From Phycisphaeraceae bacterium (GTDB taxonomy: Bacteria > Planctomycetota > Phycisphaerae > Phycisphaerales > Phycisphaeraceae), in NCBI GenBank assembly GCA_028284155.1, contig JANQSF010000074.1:1-64000 (forward strand): a stretch of 64,000 bases of DNA. The letters are read 5' to 3'. The notes under the pieces are model-generated. The model saw only the letters and a program-made list of their open reading frames with translations, made no database searches and was not told where the DNA came from. The translations under genes were made by a program, and so were the position numbers. This document shows, piece by piece, positions 16,865 to 26,906 of this stretch (position 1 is its first letter; each line of letters opens with the position of its first letter).

Positions 16865-19825
16865 ATGCAGATCACGCGGACACTCATCCTGACCTGCCTC
16901 GCGGCCGTCGCGTTCAGCGCGTCCGTGCGGGCCGGCATCGATTACGACCGTGACATCCGTCCGATCCTGTCACAGAAGTGCTTCCACTGCCATGGGCCCG
17001 ACGCCGAGTCGCGCAAGGCGAACCTCCGGCTGGACACGCGTGACGGCTACCTCGCGGAGATCGACGGCGTCCGCGCGGTCGTGCCGGGCAAGCCGCAATC
17101 GAGCGAGTTGTATCGACGCATCACGACCGGCGACGACCACGAACGCATGCCGCCGCGCAAGTCGAAACTGTCATTGACTAAACGTGAGATTGATCTGTTG
17201 CGACAATGGATCGAGCAGGGCGCGGCGTGGTCGGAACATTGGTCGCTGCGCAAACTGGTCAGGCCAACCGTGCCGAAGGTCGACGCCGCGGGGCGGGCAT
17301 GGTCGCGTAACGCCGTCGACCGGTTTGTCTGGGCGCGATTGGCAGAGCGTGGGTTAACCCCCTCGTCCGAGTCGGACAAGCGGACGCTGATTCGCCGGGT
17401 CACGTTCAACCTGATCGGTCTGCCGCCGACGCCGGAAGAGGTCGACGCGTTCCTGGCAGACCAATCGCACGACGCGTACGAGCGCGTGGTGGATCGGTTG
17501 CTCGCCAGCCCGCGATACGGCGAGCGTTGGGCGCGGCACTGGATGGACCTGGTGCATTACGCCGACACGCACGGGCACGACGAAGACGCGATCCGCGAAC
17601 ACGCCTGGCCGTATCGCGACTACCTGATCGACTCGTTCAACAGCGACAAGCCGTACGCGCGGTTCGTGCAGGATCAGATCGCCGGTGACGTGCTGTTTCC
17701 GGATGACCCGCAAGGTGTCGTCGCCGTCGGCATGCTCGCGGCAGGACCGTGGGACGAAAGCTCTCAGATGGGGATCAAGGACGGCACAACCGACAAGATC
17801 GTCGCGCAATACCTCGAACGCGACGACATGATCGCGACGGTCATGAACACTTTCGTCAGCATGACCGTCCACTGCGCACGCTGCCACCACCACAAGTTCG
17901 ACCCGATCTCGATTGAGGACTATTACAGCTTGCAAGCCGTATTCGCGGGTGTGGATCGCACGGATCGTCCTTACGACCGCGACGCCGAAACGATCCGCAA
18001 ACGGCGGGAGTTGTTGCGTGAGCAAGCGGAACTGGAACGCGGCAACACTCCGCGCGCCGGCTTATTGAGCGCGGATGTTCAGAAACGCGTCGCCGTGTGG
18101 GAACAGCGCTTTCGCGCGACGGGCGGTGACTGGCGGGTCGTCCGCCCCGCTTCAGTGACGTCCACAGGCAACGCCACGGCAACGAAGCTGGACGACGGTT
18201 CGATCCTGTTCGCAGGTGATCGGCCGGACAAGGACACCTACACGATCATGACGCGCGTCACGAGCGAACGCGTTACGGCTGTTCGGCTCGAAGTGTTGAC
18301 CGACGACCGTCTTCCGCAGAATGGGCCGGGTCGGCAGGACAACGGCAACTTGCACCTGTCGGAGTTCAAGCTGTTGGTCAACGGCCAACGGGTCGCGTTG
18401 CACAAGCCGGTCGCCGACTTCAATCAGGGCGGGTGGACGATCGCGCACGCGCTGGACGGGAATCTCAAGTCGGCCTGGGGCATCTTTCCGCAGGTTGGCC
18501 AATCGCATGAAGCGGTCTTTGAACTGAAGGAACCGGTCGACGCGTCCGCGGGCGTGACCCTGACGTTCGTTCTGGAACAACTGCACGGCGGGGGTCATCT
18601 GATCGGCCGACCGCGCATGTCGGTCACCGGCGCGGTCAAGCCCAGGCTGGGCGTGGGCGTTCACGCGGCGATCAGTGACATCCTGCAGGTCGATGCAAGC
18701 AAGCGAAAGGATGCGCAGAAGGCGGCGCTCGCGCTGCACCTGCTCAAGTCGGAGAACGCCGCCGCAATCGCCGCGCTGCCCAAACCGTCGCGGGTCTACT
18801 CGATCGCCAGTGACTTCAAGCGCAACGGCAACTTCGTGCCGGCCAAGGCGCCACGCCCCATCCACGTGTTGCGTCGCGGCAATGTGCTGACGCCGATCAA
18901 ACCGGCGACACCGGGCGCGTTGTCGTGTGTCGAGGGTGTCGAGTCGCGGTTCACGATCCGTGACCACCAGAGCGAAGGTGAACGCCGCGCGGCGTTGGGG
19001 CGTTGGGTCAGCGACCGCGACAACGTGCTGACCTGGCGATCGATCGTCAACCGCGTGTGGCATTACCACTTCGGGCGGGGCATCGTCGCCACGCCGAGCG
19101 ACTTCGGCCGAAACGGCAGTCCGCCGACACATCCACAACTGCTCGACTGGCTCGCGGTGACGTTTCGCGAAAGTGGCGGGTCATTGAAACGGCTTCACCG
19201 ACTCATCGTCACCAGCGCGACCTACCGGCAGTCGTCGCAACACAACGCGAAGTACGCCGCGGTCGACCGCGACAACCACTTCCTCTGGCGGATGAACCGC
19301 CGGCGGCTTGACGCCGAGTCGATGCGCGACGCCGTGCTGGCGATGTCCGGCCGAATGATCCTCAAGATGGGCGGGCCGTCCGATCGGCTGTTCGTCACCG
19401 GCAAGGGCGTGCACGTTACGCCGACGGTCGATTACGACAAGGTCGACATTGACGGCGACCACGCCCGGCGGCGCAGCGTGTACCGGTTCATCTTCCGCAC
19501 CGTGCCCGACCCGCTGATGGAGGCGTTGGATTGCCCCGACGCGTCGCAGTTCACACCGAAGCGCGTCGCGTCGGTGACGCCGTTGCAGGCGTTGGCGATG
19601 CTGAACAACCGCTTCGTCGTGCGCTATTGCGAACACATGGCAAAACAGATCGAGACCGAGTACGAGAATCGCCCCGCGCAGGTGCGCCGGCTATTCATGC
19701 TGGCGTACGGCCGCCCGCCGACAGACAAGGAGTCACGCGCCGTCGCGGCATACGCGGATCGACACGGCTTCGCGAACACGTGTCGCGTGATCGTCAACAG
19801 CAACGAATTCGCCTTTGTGAATTAG
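16865..19825 (+). CDS. Planctomycete cytochrome protein: CxxCH + DUF1549 + DUF1553
   Basis: The 986-residue protein carries a signal peptide (1-23), a PSCyt1-type haem site CFHCHG (C39, C42, H43), DUF1549 (about 145-345, including IGLPPTPEEVDAFL and WMDLVHYADTHGHDED) with a second CARCHHHKFDP site near 335, a discoidin-like carbohydrate-binding insert (about 420-610, LSEFKLLVNG...HALDGNLKSAWGI), and DUF1553 (about 690-960, NRVWHYHFGRGIV, ATPSDFGRNG, NRRRLDAESMRDAVL). Such proteins are abundant in planctomycetes and nearly always precede a DUF1501 gene, as here. They are thought to be periplasmic redox proteins tied to complex-carbohydrate use; the exact reaction is not known. Confidence 0.88.
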   Translation: MQITRTLILTCLAAVAFSASVRAGIDYDRDIRPILSQKCFHCHGPDAESRKANLRLDTRDGYLAEIDGVRAVVPGKPQSSELYRRITTGDDHERMPPRKSKLSLTKREIDLLRQWIEQGAAWSEHWSLRKLVRPTVPKVDAAGRAWSRNAVDRFVWARLAERGLTPSSESDKRTLIRRVTFNLIGLPPTPEEVDAFLADQSHDAYERVVDRLLASPRYGERWARHWMDLVHYADTHGHDEDAIREHAWPYRDYLIDSFNSDKPYARFVQDQIAGDVLFPDDPQGVVAVGMLAAGPWDESSQMGIKDGTTDKIVAQYLERDDMIATVMNTFVSMTVHCARCHHHKFDPISIEDYYSLQAVFAGVDRTDRPYDRDAETIRKRRELLREQAELERGNTPRAGLLSADVQKRVAVWEQRFRATGGDWRVVRPASVTSTGNATATKLDDGSILFAGDRPDKDTYTIMTRVTSERVTAVRLEVLTDDRLPQNGPGRQDNGNLHLSEFKLLVNGQRVALHKPVADFNQGGWTIAHALDGNLKSAWGIFPQVGQSHEAVFELKEPVDASAGVTLTFVLEQLHGGGHLIGRPRMSVTGAVKPRLGVGVHAAISDILQVDASKRKDAQKAALALHLLKSENAAAIAALPKPSRVYSIASDFKRNGNFVPAKAPRPIHVLRRGNVLTPIKPATPGALSCVEGVESRFTIRDHQSEGERRAALGRWVSDRDNVLTWRSIVNRVWHYHFGRGIVATPSDFGRNGSPPTHPQLLDWLAVTFRESGGSLKRLHRLIVTSATYRQSSQHNAKYAAVDRDNHFLWRMNRRRLDAESMRDAVLAMSGRMILKMGGPSDRLFVTGKGVHVTPTVDYDKVDIDGDHARRRSVYRFIFRTVPDPLMEALDCPDASQFTPKRVASVTPLQALAMLNNRFVVRYCEHMAKQIETEYENRPAQVRRLFMLAYGRPPTDKESRAVAAYADRHGFANTCRVIVNSNEFAFVN

Positions 19826-19856
19826 CTTTCGTCGGCAACGGCCATTTGGCTCCGAC

Positions 19857-19927
19857 GTAGGGTGGGCACTGCCCACCACAGAGCACGGCAACGCAACGAC
19901 GAGCATGGTGGGCAGTGCCCACTCTAC
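19857..19927. repeat. Inverted pair of GTAG-type REP elements
   Basis: Left copy 19857-19878 reads GTAG then GGTGGGCA-C-TGCCCACC, a perfect 8-bp palindrome. The right copy (19906-19927) is the inverse, ending in CTCTAC. The GTAG head plus short hairpin is the hallmark of REP elements moved by RAYT (IS200-like) proteins. The pair fills the space between the DUF1549/1553 and DUF1501 genes and would form a strong hairpin in the bicistronic transcript. Confidence 0.8.
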
Positions 19928-19933
19928 AGACTG

Positions 19934-21346
19934 ATGAACAACACACGAAGACAGTTCCTGACCGACACAGGTGCCGGATTCGGCGCGCTGGCTTGTGCGC
20001 ACCTGTTGGCCAACGATGCGCAGGCGACGCCCCGCACACTCGAGAACGGCCTCCACCACCCCGCCAAGGTCAAACGCGTGGTCCAACTGTTCATGAACGG
20101 CGGCGCAAGCCCCATGGACACGTTCGACCCGAAGCCGGCGCTCACAAAGCTGCACGGCCAAAAGTTCGACCCCGGCGGCGGACAGAAGGTCGAGTCGGTG
20201 ACCGGCTCGCCCGGCTTCAAGGTCTTGAAGAGCCCGTTCGCGTTCAAGCAGCACGGCCAATGCGGGAGGTGGGTCAGCAGCGTTTTCCCGCGCGTCGCCG
20301 GCGTCGTCGACGACCTGACGTTTCTCATGTCGATGGTGTCCAAGAGCAACGTGCATGGGCTGGCCAGCTACATGCAGAACACCGGTTTCACGATGCCCGG
20401 CTTCCCGTGCATGGGCGCGTGGATTTCGTATGCGCTCGGCCGAATCAGCGACGAACTGCCCGCGTTCGTGGTCATGCCCGACGCGAAGGGGCTGCCTTAC
20501 AACAACCAGGGCAATTTCACGGCCGGCTTCCTGCCCGCCCAACACCAGGGCACACTGGTCAAGGCGTCGGCGCCGAACCCGATCGCGCACCTGCACCCGC
20601 CGCGCGACGCCAACTTCATCACGCCGCAAGGTGAGCAGGCCGGCCGATCGCTGCTCGACCAGCTCAACCGCGACCACGCCGCGCGTCATCCCGGCGACAG
20701 CCGGCTCGAAGCGCGCATGGCGTCATACGAGTTGGCCGCCCGCATGCAACTTTCAGCGCCGAGCCTGTTCGACCTGAAGGGCGAGAGCGCGGCGACGAGG
20801 CAGCTTTACGGGCTTGACGACAAGGTCACCGGCGACTTCGGCCGACGCTGTCTGCTCGCCCGCCGCATGCTCGAGCGCGGTGTGCGGTTTGTGCAGGTCT
20901 GGAGCGGTCCCGGCGGGCCGGCCAACAACTGGGACAACCACGGCAACATCCACAAGGAATTGCCGTACATCGCCAATCAGGTCGACCGCCCGATCGCCGC
21001 GCTGATCCGCGACCTGAAGGCGCGCGGCATGCTCGAAGACACCCTCGTCGTCTGGACGACAGAGTTCGGCCGAATGCCGTTCAGCCAGGGCACGGCCGGC
21101 CGCGACCACAACGGCGGCACGTTCGTCACTTGGCTCGCCGGCGGCGGACTGAAGCCGGGCGTCGCGTTCGGCCAAAGCGATGAGTGGGGATGGAAGGCCG
21201 TCGAACCGATCTGGTGCTACGACCTGCACGCGACCATCCTGCACCTGATGGGCATCGATCACACACGGCTGACATTCAGGCACAACGGGATCGATCGCAG
21301 GCTGACCGATGTGCACGGGCACGTGTTATATGACGTTCTCGCTTAA
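19934..21346 (+). CDS. DUF1501 protein, Tat-exported sulfatase-fold protein
   Basis: The 470-residue protein starts MNNTRRQFLTDTGAGFGALA, a twin-arginine signal, so it is exported folded. The body is DUF1501: LFMNGGASPMDTFDPKP, FPRVAGVVDDLTFLMSM, HPPRDANF, RCLLARRMLERGVRFVQVW, NNWDNHGNIHKELP, DTLVVWTTEFGRMP and RDHNGGTF. The family resembles alkaline phosphatase/sulfatases and its metal-site residues (Asp, His, DHN) are in place. It pairs with the preceding DUF1549/1553 gene. ATG at 19934 begins the Tat signal; longer frames run through the REP repeat. Confidence 0.88.
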   Translation: MNNTRRQFLTDTGAGFGALACAHLLANDAQATPRTLENGLHHPAKVKRVVQLFMNGGASPMDTFDPKPALTKLHGQKFDPGGGQKVESVTGSPGFKVLKSPFAFKQHGQCGRWVSSVFPRVAGVVDDLTFLMSMVSKSNVHGLASYMQNTGFTMPGFPCMGAWISYALGRISDELPAFVVMPDAKGLPYNNQGNFTAGFLPAQHQGTLVKASAPNPIAHLHPPRDANFITPQGEQAGRSLLDQLNRDHAARHPGDSRLEARMASYELAARMQLSAPSLFDLKGESAATRQLYGLDDKVTGDFGRRCLLARRMLERGVRFVQVWSGPGGPANNWDNHGNIHKELPYIANQVDRPIAALIRDLKARGMLEDTLVVWTTEFGRMPFSQGTAGRDHNGGTFVTWLAGGGLKPGVAFGQSDEWGWKAVEPIWCYDLHATILHLMGIDHTRLTFRHNGIDRRLTDVHGHVLYDVLA

Positions 21347-21375
21347 TGATTATCGGCGTTACGTGCTTGTATCCG

Positions 21376-24300
21376 TCACCGCTCAAGCTCGGCCAGTTCT
21401 TTGAGCGTCCACGGCCTCTCTCGATTGCTGGTTGCGCGGCGTAAGGCCTTGACCTGCTCTTTTGTGATCGGGCCGGCTTCATTGCCCCATGCGTAGCGGA
21501 TGAATGAGAGCAACTCGGCGAGGCGGTCGTCGCGGATGATGCCGAATGTCTGCGCGGGTGCCATGACGCCCGCCTCGTAGGTCTTGCCGTCGACCGGGCC
21601 GGCTAGGCCGTGCAGCAGAATAAGGATGAGCTTGTCCGGGTCGCCGAGGACGCGCTTGGAGCCGACCAGCGGCGGGGCGAGTGCGTTCTTCAAACCGGCG
21701 ACGGCGACGCCCCGGCCGTTGGCACCATGGCAGCTCACGCAGTTGTGATAGAACAACCGCTCGCCGCGCACGACCAGGTCGCGGTGGGCCTTCGGCATGT
21801 CCTTGGGCAGTTTCATGCCGCGGTCCCATTGCTCAATGCCGCCCGTCCACGCCTTGGCGGCGGCAACACGCTGGGCCGGGTCGCGCACGGATTTGAACGC
21901 CGAGCCATCGCGGATGGCCTGAATCAGCGGGCCGTCGTGTTTCCAGAGCGCGATCAGGCCAGCCAAACGAACGCCCTCATGGGCGATGTGGTGCACGATC
22001 GCCTTTTCCATCACGGCAGTCGCTTCGGGCTGTTTCGAGTACGCCAGCGACAGCACGAGTTGCTTGGCGACTTCGCCGTCTTGATCGTCGGCCATGGGAG
22101 CTAGATCTTGGATGATGTCTGCTTCGTCTTGCGCGATCAACGGCTCGCTGATCTTGATCGCCGCGGCGCGGATGCGCGCGTCGCGGTCCTGGTAGGCGTC
22201 GCGCAGCAGGTTGCGCGTTACACGTCCAATGCCTTCGAGCGTCCATAGCGCGTGCAAGCGCCCAAGCGGGTTGTCGGTGTAACGCACCATGTCTTCAAGC
22301 AGCGGCGTGACTTTGTCGCGTTCAGATGCGGGTCGCAGGACGATCAGTTTCTGAGCCGTATCGCGCCACCAGCCGTTGGGGTGTTGCAGGTGGCGGAGCA
22401 GATGTTCGGCCGGCTCGTTCAGCATGCGCGGTGGACCGAACGGGTGGCCTGGCTGGTGGTCGCGGTGTCGGATGCGCCAGATCCGGCCATGCATGTTGTT
22501 GTCAGCAAGGCCGGACTCGCGGATGAACTTACGCGGCCCTTCACTGAGCCAGGGTGCGTCCTGAATGATGCCGCGGTACATATCCACGACGTAGAGGCAG
22601 CCGTCTGGGCCCGTCGCCGTATTGACCGGGCGGAAGTTCACATCAGGGGAGAGCATGAACTCGTCGGCGAAGTAGGCATTCTCGAGCATGAGTTTGCCGT
22701 TGACGTTTCGGACGACCGCGCGGCGGACGGCGTGGATGGTCGGGTCGCAAACGAAGTAATTGCCGTAGACATCGTGTGGCAACGCATGGCCACGGAAGAC
22801 CGACTGCCCACACGCCGAAGTGAACCGTTTGTATTCAGCCGCAGCGCCGCCACGGTCGTTGATCGGACACAGATTGCGCACGTCCATGAAGTCCGGGTCA
22901 TAGGGTAGGCCAAGCGTGAGTGGCTCCGGCGAAGGCGGGATCGCGTGCCCGCGTTGGCTGATCAACTGCCAATAACGGCGCGGCATTTGGATGGACTGGG
23001 CCGGTTGGCTGTTGCTTGAAAAGAACACGCGACCGACGTCGTCGTGCGTCACGCCCCATTGCGCCCAATTGCCGTGCAACTTCTGGTCACGCCAGACGCC
23101 ATCGGTGTATCGGTACCGACGGTGCCCGTAGCTGACGTAGATCCAATTATCGAGATTCCAATCCAGCCCGCTGTCCTGGTGCTCGACTGACTTGTTGGTC
23201 GAGTGCTCGAAGCCGTCATACAGCTTCCTTTTCTCGTCGGCGACCCCGTCATCATCGGTGTCGCGGTAGGTGTAAACGTCGGTCGTGTCGGTCTCGACAA
23301 TGGCGATGCGGTCGTCAAGCGGCAAGATCATGCGCGGCAGGTTGAGGTTGTCGACGAACACGGTCGCGCGGTCCATGACGCCGTCGCCGTCGGTGTCCGT
23401 GAGGCGCTTGACGCGGCCATTGCGGAGCGTCTTGGTGCCCGTGCCTTTCTCGTCCTGCATGTAGCTCCGCATTTCTGCGACGTACATCGCGCCGTTGCCA
23501 TCCCACACCACGAGCACGGGCTCCTGCACCATCGGCTCGCTGGCAACCAATTCGGCGACGTAACCAACGGGTAACTGGAACGAGCTGCGTTCCTGCTCGG
23601 GCGTGAGCATCGCCGCGACGGCCTTGGATTTAACGGCTTGCCAACTCGCCCTTGCCCCCTTGGCGGGGTCCGACTTGTTGTCGCTTTTCGACCAAACGAC
23701 CATGTGCGGCGGTTTGATCGCCGCTTTGTCCACCCCTGGAAACGACTCGGGCTTACCCAGCGTCACAACCCCGGTCGCCGCGTACTCGACGCTTCGCGCG
23801 AACGTCGTTTGGAACCCGACGCAATACAAACTGTCCCAGTCGGTCTGGCCACGCCAGTGATGGCCGAGCGATGAGACGATCACACGGCCTTTCCCGTATC
23901 GCGTCTCCCAGATGATCGGTTCGTGCAGTCCCGTGCCGCGCTGCTTTGGGTCGGCGAATGCGCTGGCGAGGACTGTCAACCGGTTGGCCGGCCCTCGCAT
24001 GTGGTGGTACAGCTCGTCCTTCGCGTGCATCCAACGCCTGGGCAGGCCGCGCATGATCGGGTGGTCGGGGGCGCGGGTGTCGATCGCGAACGCGTGCTTG
24101 CTGCCGTGGCCGGAGTTTTGATCGGCGCAGCAGGCGAACGGCTTGCCCGTCTTCGGGTCGATCTTCAGACATCGGCCGAAGCCACCCTTTCGCCATCCCA
24201 TGCCGATGATGTCATTGAACGCACCCCAATCGCGAAACGCATTGTTGGCCGCGTGGATCACGACCACCCCGCCACCCCCTTCGACGTAGCGGACGAACGC

Positions 24301-24717
24301 TTCCTGCATCGCGTTCGACCAATTTGCACCGTTGTAGTTCAGCACGACCACATCGTGGGCGGCAAAGTCCGGCGACCACGCCTGCCAGGTTTGACCGAAT
24401 CGTTCACCGTCGGCTTTGCGAAGCGCATCGAAGCGCGCTTTGGCTTGCTGAAACTGCTTCAACTGCTCATCGCTGGTGTCACGCGGTGCGCGGAGCCCGC
24501 GGAATAGACGGGACTGCGGCGCCGAGCTGATTGTTACCGAAAAACGACCTGTCTGCCGCAGGGTCGCGCATAGCGCATCGGTCGTGATGCGCCAGTCGTG
24601 ATTATTGCGACCGTCGATGACGAGAACCTTGAGTCGGCCCTCGTCGGCACGGGCTTGTGATGCCGCAATCACCGACAACAAGCCCAAGGCTAGAACGACG
24701 CTCGGTACAAACCGCAT
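21376..24717 (-). CDS. ThuA-PVC-type dehydrogenase-HEAT-cytochrome c fusion protein
   Basis: This 1113-residue secreted protein (signal peptide 1-24, SQARA) fuses four modules. Residues about 28-325 are a ThuA-like domain (VLVIDGRNNHDW, VVLNYNGANW, VIHAANNAFRDW). Residues about 375-740 are the PVC-type membrane-bound dehydrogenase propeller (YVAELVASEPMVQEPVLVVWD, AEMRSYMQD, YVVDMYRGIIQD). About 760-950 contains HEAT repeats. The C-terminus holds a cytochrome c site (CVSCHGANGRG, about 1005-1015). These fusions are planctomycete/verrucomicrobial and are presumed to oxidise sugars and pass electrons to haem. The gene converges with the DUF1501 gene 29 bp away. Confidence 0.85.
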   Translation of the reverse strand: MRFVPSVVLALGLLSVIAASQARADEGRLKVLVIDGRNNHDWRITTDALCATLRQTGRFSVTISSAPQSRLFRGLRAPRDTSDEQLKQFQQAKARFDALRKADGERFGQTWQAWSPDFAAHDVVVLNYNGANWSNAMQEAFVRYVEGGGGVVVIHAANNAFRDWGAFNDIIGMGWRKGGFGRCLKIDPKTGKPFACCADQNSGHGSKHAFAIDTRAPDHPIMRGLPRRWMHAKDELYHHMRGPANRLTVLASAFADPKQRGTGLHEPIIWETRYGKGRVIVSSLGHHWRGQTDWDSLYCVGFQTTFARSVEYAATGVVTLGKPESFPGVDKAAIKPPHMVVWSKSDNKSDPAKGARASWQAVKSKAVAAMLTPEQERSSFQLPVGYVAELVASEPMVQEPVLVVWDGNGAMYVAEMRSYMQDEKGTGTKTLRNGRVKRLTDTDGDGVMDRATVFVDNLNLPRMILPLDDRIAIVETDTTDVYTYRDTDDDGVADEKRKLYDGFEHSTNKSVEHQDSGLDWNLDNWIYVSYGHRRYRYTDGVWRDQKLHGNWAQWGVTHDDVGRVFFSSNSQPAQSIQMPRRYWQLISQRGHAIPPSPEPLTLGLPYDPDFMDVRNLCPINDRGGAAAEYKRFTSACGQSVFRGHALPHDVYGNYFVCDPTIHAVRRAVVRNVNGKLMLENAYFADEFMLSPDVNFRPVNTATGPDGCLYVVDMYRGIIQDAPWLSEGPRKFIRESGLADNNMHGRIWRIRHRDHQPGHPFGPPRMLNEPAEHLLRHLQHPNGWWRDTAQKLIVLRPASERDKVTPLLEDMVRYTDNPLGRLHALWTLEGIGRVTRNLLRDAYQDRDARIRAAAIKISEPLIAQDEADIIQDLAPMADDQDGEVAKQLVLSLAYSKQPEATAVMEKAIVHHIAHEGVRLAGLIALWKHDGPLIQAIRDGSAFKSVRDPAQRVAAAKAWTGGIEQWDRGMKLPKDMPKAHRDLVVRGERLFYHNCVSCHGANGRGVAVAGLKNALAPPLVGSKRVLGDPDKLILILLHGLAGPVDGKTYEAGVMAPAQTFGIIRDDRLAELLSFIRYAWGNEAGPITKEQVKALRRATSNRERPWTLKELAELER

Positions 24718-24811
24718 AAATCAAGTCTCCGTCAGACGATCGCCGTACAACACTCTTGCCCCTGACCCCGATCGATCCTTGGTGTTGCTGCGGGCGTGTG
24801 GTGCTTGTCAA

Positions 24812-26731
24812 CTATCGGCTTATCGCAAAGAGGTGTTGCGACCCGCGGATGAAGAGCGTGTTGTCCGAGATCGCCGGTGTGGCCATGATCGGTTCGCCGA
24901 TGTTGTTGCGGGCCAGTGTCTTGAGTTCACCGCCGGCTTGCAGAACGACGACCTCACCGTCCTCGCTGGGCAGATAGAGCCGACCGTCCGCGGCGACGGG
25001 CGACGCACTGAATCCGTTGCTTGTGCCGTCAAGCCGCTCGATGAACGCTTCTTGTCCGGTTTGCAAGTCGTAGCAGGCGACGATGCCGCTGTTGCCCAGC
25101 GTGTACACACGGCCCTGGTAGATCAACGGCGTGGGCATGTACGGGCCGCGACGGGTCTTGCTCCAGGCCACGAACTTGTTTGCGGTCTCACCCGAATCGA
25201 GCGTGATGTCACCCTTGGCGCCACGTCGGATCGCGAAGATCGGCCGTTCGGGCGATCGTCCGCTCGCCACGACGATGAAATTGTCGCCGTACACCGGCGT
25301 CGGGGCGGTGATCTTCGAACTGCCGCCCAGCCGCCAATGCTCTCGGCCGGTCATAGGGTCGTACCCGCGGATGTAGTTCGAGCCGTTCGTAACGAGTTCG
25401 TCGCGATCCGGCCCACGTACGATGGTCGGTGTGCCCCAAGATGGCAGCTCGTCTCGCTGGGTATTCCAAACGGTCTTGCCCGTCTTCAGGTCGATCGCGC
25501 GGATGAACGACTGCTTTTGCGTGTCGCATTGAATGATCACCATGTTGCGGTAGATGATCGGCGAACTGGCCGAACCCCACTCATACTGCGGCGCGTTGTA
25601 AGCGCCAACGTCGAGTCGGCCCAGGTCGTGCTTCCAAAGCAGGTCGCCGTCGATCGTGTAAGCGAACAGTCCCTGCGAACCGAACATCGCCACGACATGC
25701 TTGCCGTCCGTCGCCGGTGTGGCGTTGGCGTAGGTCGCCTTGATGTGTCGTTTGTCGATCGGTTTGCCTTGCGCGGCCGTCCGCGTCCAGAGCGTCTTAC
25801 CCGTCCGCTTGTCGATGCAGACGACGTTCCATGTGTGAACGGATCGGTCTTCCGACGCTTTGCCGGAGCCGTATAGGCCGGGCTGAAACGAAGCCTTTTT
25901 GTCCTGACTGACCGCGGTCGTCAGGAACAGCTTGTCGCCCCAGATCACGGGGCTTGAATGGGCCAAGCCCGGGATCGGCACTCTGTAGCGGACATTCAGC
26001 CCCGTCTTGGCGTCCCATCGCAAAGGCAGGTCCTGCCCGTCGGCAACCCCCGACGCATACGACCCGCGAAACGACGGCCAATGCTCGGTTTGAGTCGAAG
26101 CGGCAGTCGCCAACTTCGCCGTCTTGCCGCCCGAATGAATCTTCACCGACGCGAGCATCTTGCGCAGCGTCGGCCAAATCTTGTGCTTCTTGACCTGCGG
26201 CGACGCGGCCGTCGCCAGGTAGCTGCCGCCGAGCGACGCGCGACCGGCCTTCAACTCGAAGTGCAACGCCTGAGGCTTGCCGGTCGTAAACGGCTCGATC
26301 CAGTGAAGCGTCGCCTCATACTTGCCCGGCTCTTTGCGGACCGGTTTGATGTCGAGCTTGAACCCCTTGGTCTCGATCGGCGGATCACGCCGCTTGCCCA
26401 CCGCCGCTGCCAGGCCGCGGTAATACTTGAGCAGTTCCGATTGGATCCGTTTCTGGTCGAGCGGCTTTTCGTTGGGGAAGTAGAAAACCAGCGCGTACGA
26501 GAAGAAGTCCTCTTGGTCGGCCTTGAACATCCCCGGCGCGAACCGGATCTCCTCGATGCCCTTGACGGTCATATCACGCGCGAAGCCGGGCGGAAGTTTG
26601 ATCGTCTCGCCGCGCCAGCCGGGGCGTTCTTCAAACGTAATCTTGATCGCGTCGTCCTGGCCAATGGTGGCGGGTACAAGCGCCATGCAAACCAACGCGG
26701 CGAGGCATCTTTGAATCAGTGCTGGCTTCAT
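24812..26731 (-). CDS. Secreted PQQ-like beta-propeller protein
   Basis: The 639-residue protein has a signal peptide (about 1-24) and an N-terminal domain (about 28-205) of unknown type. The region from about 225 to 635 is a PQQ-like beta-propeller (WPSFRGSYASGV, WDAKTGLNVRYRVPIPGLAHSSPVIWGDKLFLTTAV, repeated GKTLW, YDLQTGQEA blades). In planctomycetes such proteins are secreted and usually lack the residues needed for PQQ catalysis; I cannot tell here whether a cofactor is bound. It lies 94 bp downstream of the start of the neighbouring ThuA fusion on the same strand. Confidence 0.8.
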   Translation of the reverse strand: MKPALIQRCLAALVCMALVPATIGQDDAIKITFEERPGWRGETIKLPPGFARDMTVKGIEEIRFAPGMFKADQEDFFSYALVFYFPNEKPLDQKRIQSELLKYYRGLAAAVGKRRDPPIETKGFKLDIKPVRKEPGKYEATLHWIEPFTTGKPQALHFELKAGRASLGGSYLATAASPQVKKHKIWPTLRKMLASVKIHSGGKTAKLATAASTQTEHWPSFRGSYASGVADGQDLPLRWDAKTGLNVRYRVPIPGLAHSSPVIWGDKLFLTTAVSQDKKASFQPGLYGSGKASEDRSVHTWNVVCIDKRTGKTLWTRTAAQGKPIDKRHIKATYANATPATDGKHVVAMFGSQGLFAYTIDGDLLWKHDLGRLDVGAYNAPQYEWGSASSPIIYRNMVIIQCDTQKQSFIRAIDLKTGKTVWNTQRDELPSWGTPTIVRGPDRDELVTNGSNYIRGYDPMTGREHWRLGGSSKITAPTPVYGDNFIVVASGRSPERPIFAIRRGAKGDITLDSGETANKFVAWSKTRRGPYMPTPLIYQGRVYTLGNSGIVACYDLQTGQEAFIERLDGTSNGFSASPVAADGRLYLPSEDGEVVVLQAGGELKTLARNNIGEPIMATPAISDNTLFIRGSQHLFAISR

Positions 26732-26906
26732 GATTTAGAGGCCTTTCCGTAGTTTATGGGCACTTTCTGCGTCAGGCAGCAATGCCCAGACGCGACTGCC
26801 TGGATTCGGGCTAATCGACCGATGGCGTATCATACCGAACCACGCCGCACATCCCCCTGAGCGGCGTTCGTGGTTCAGCGACTCATTCCCCGCGCGAGGT
26901 TTCGAC

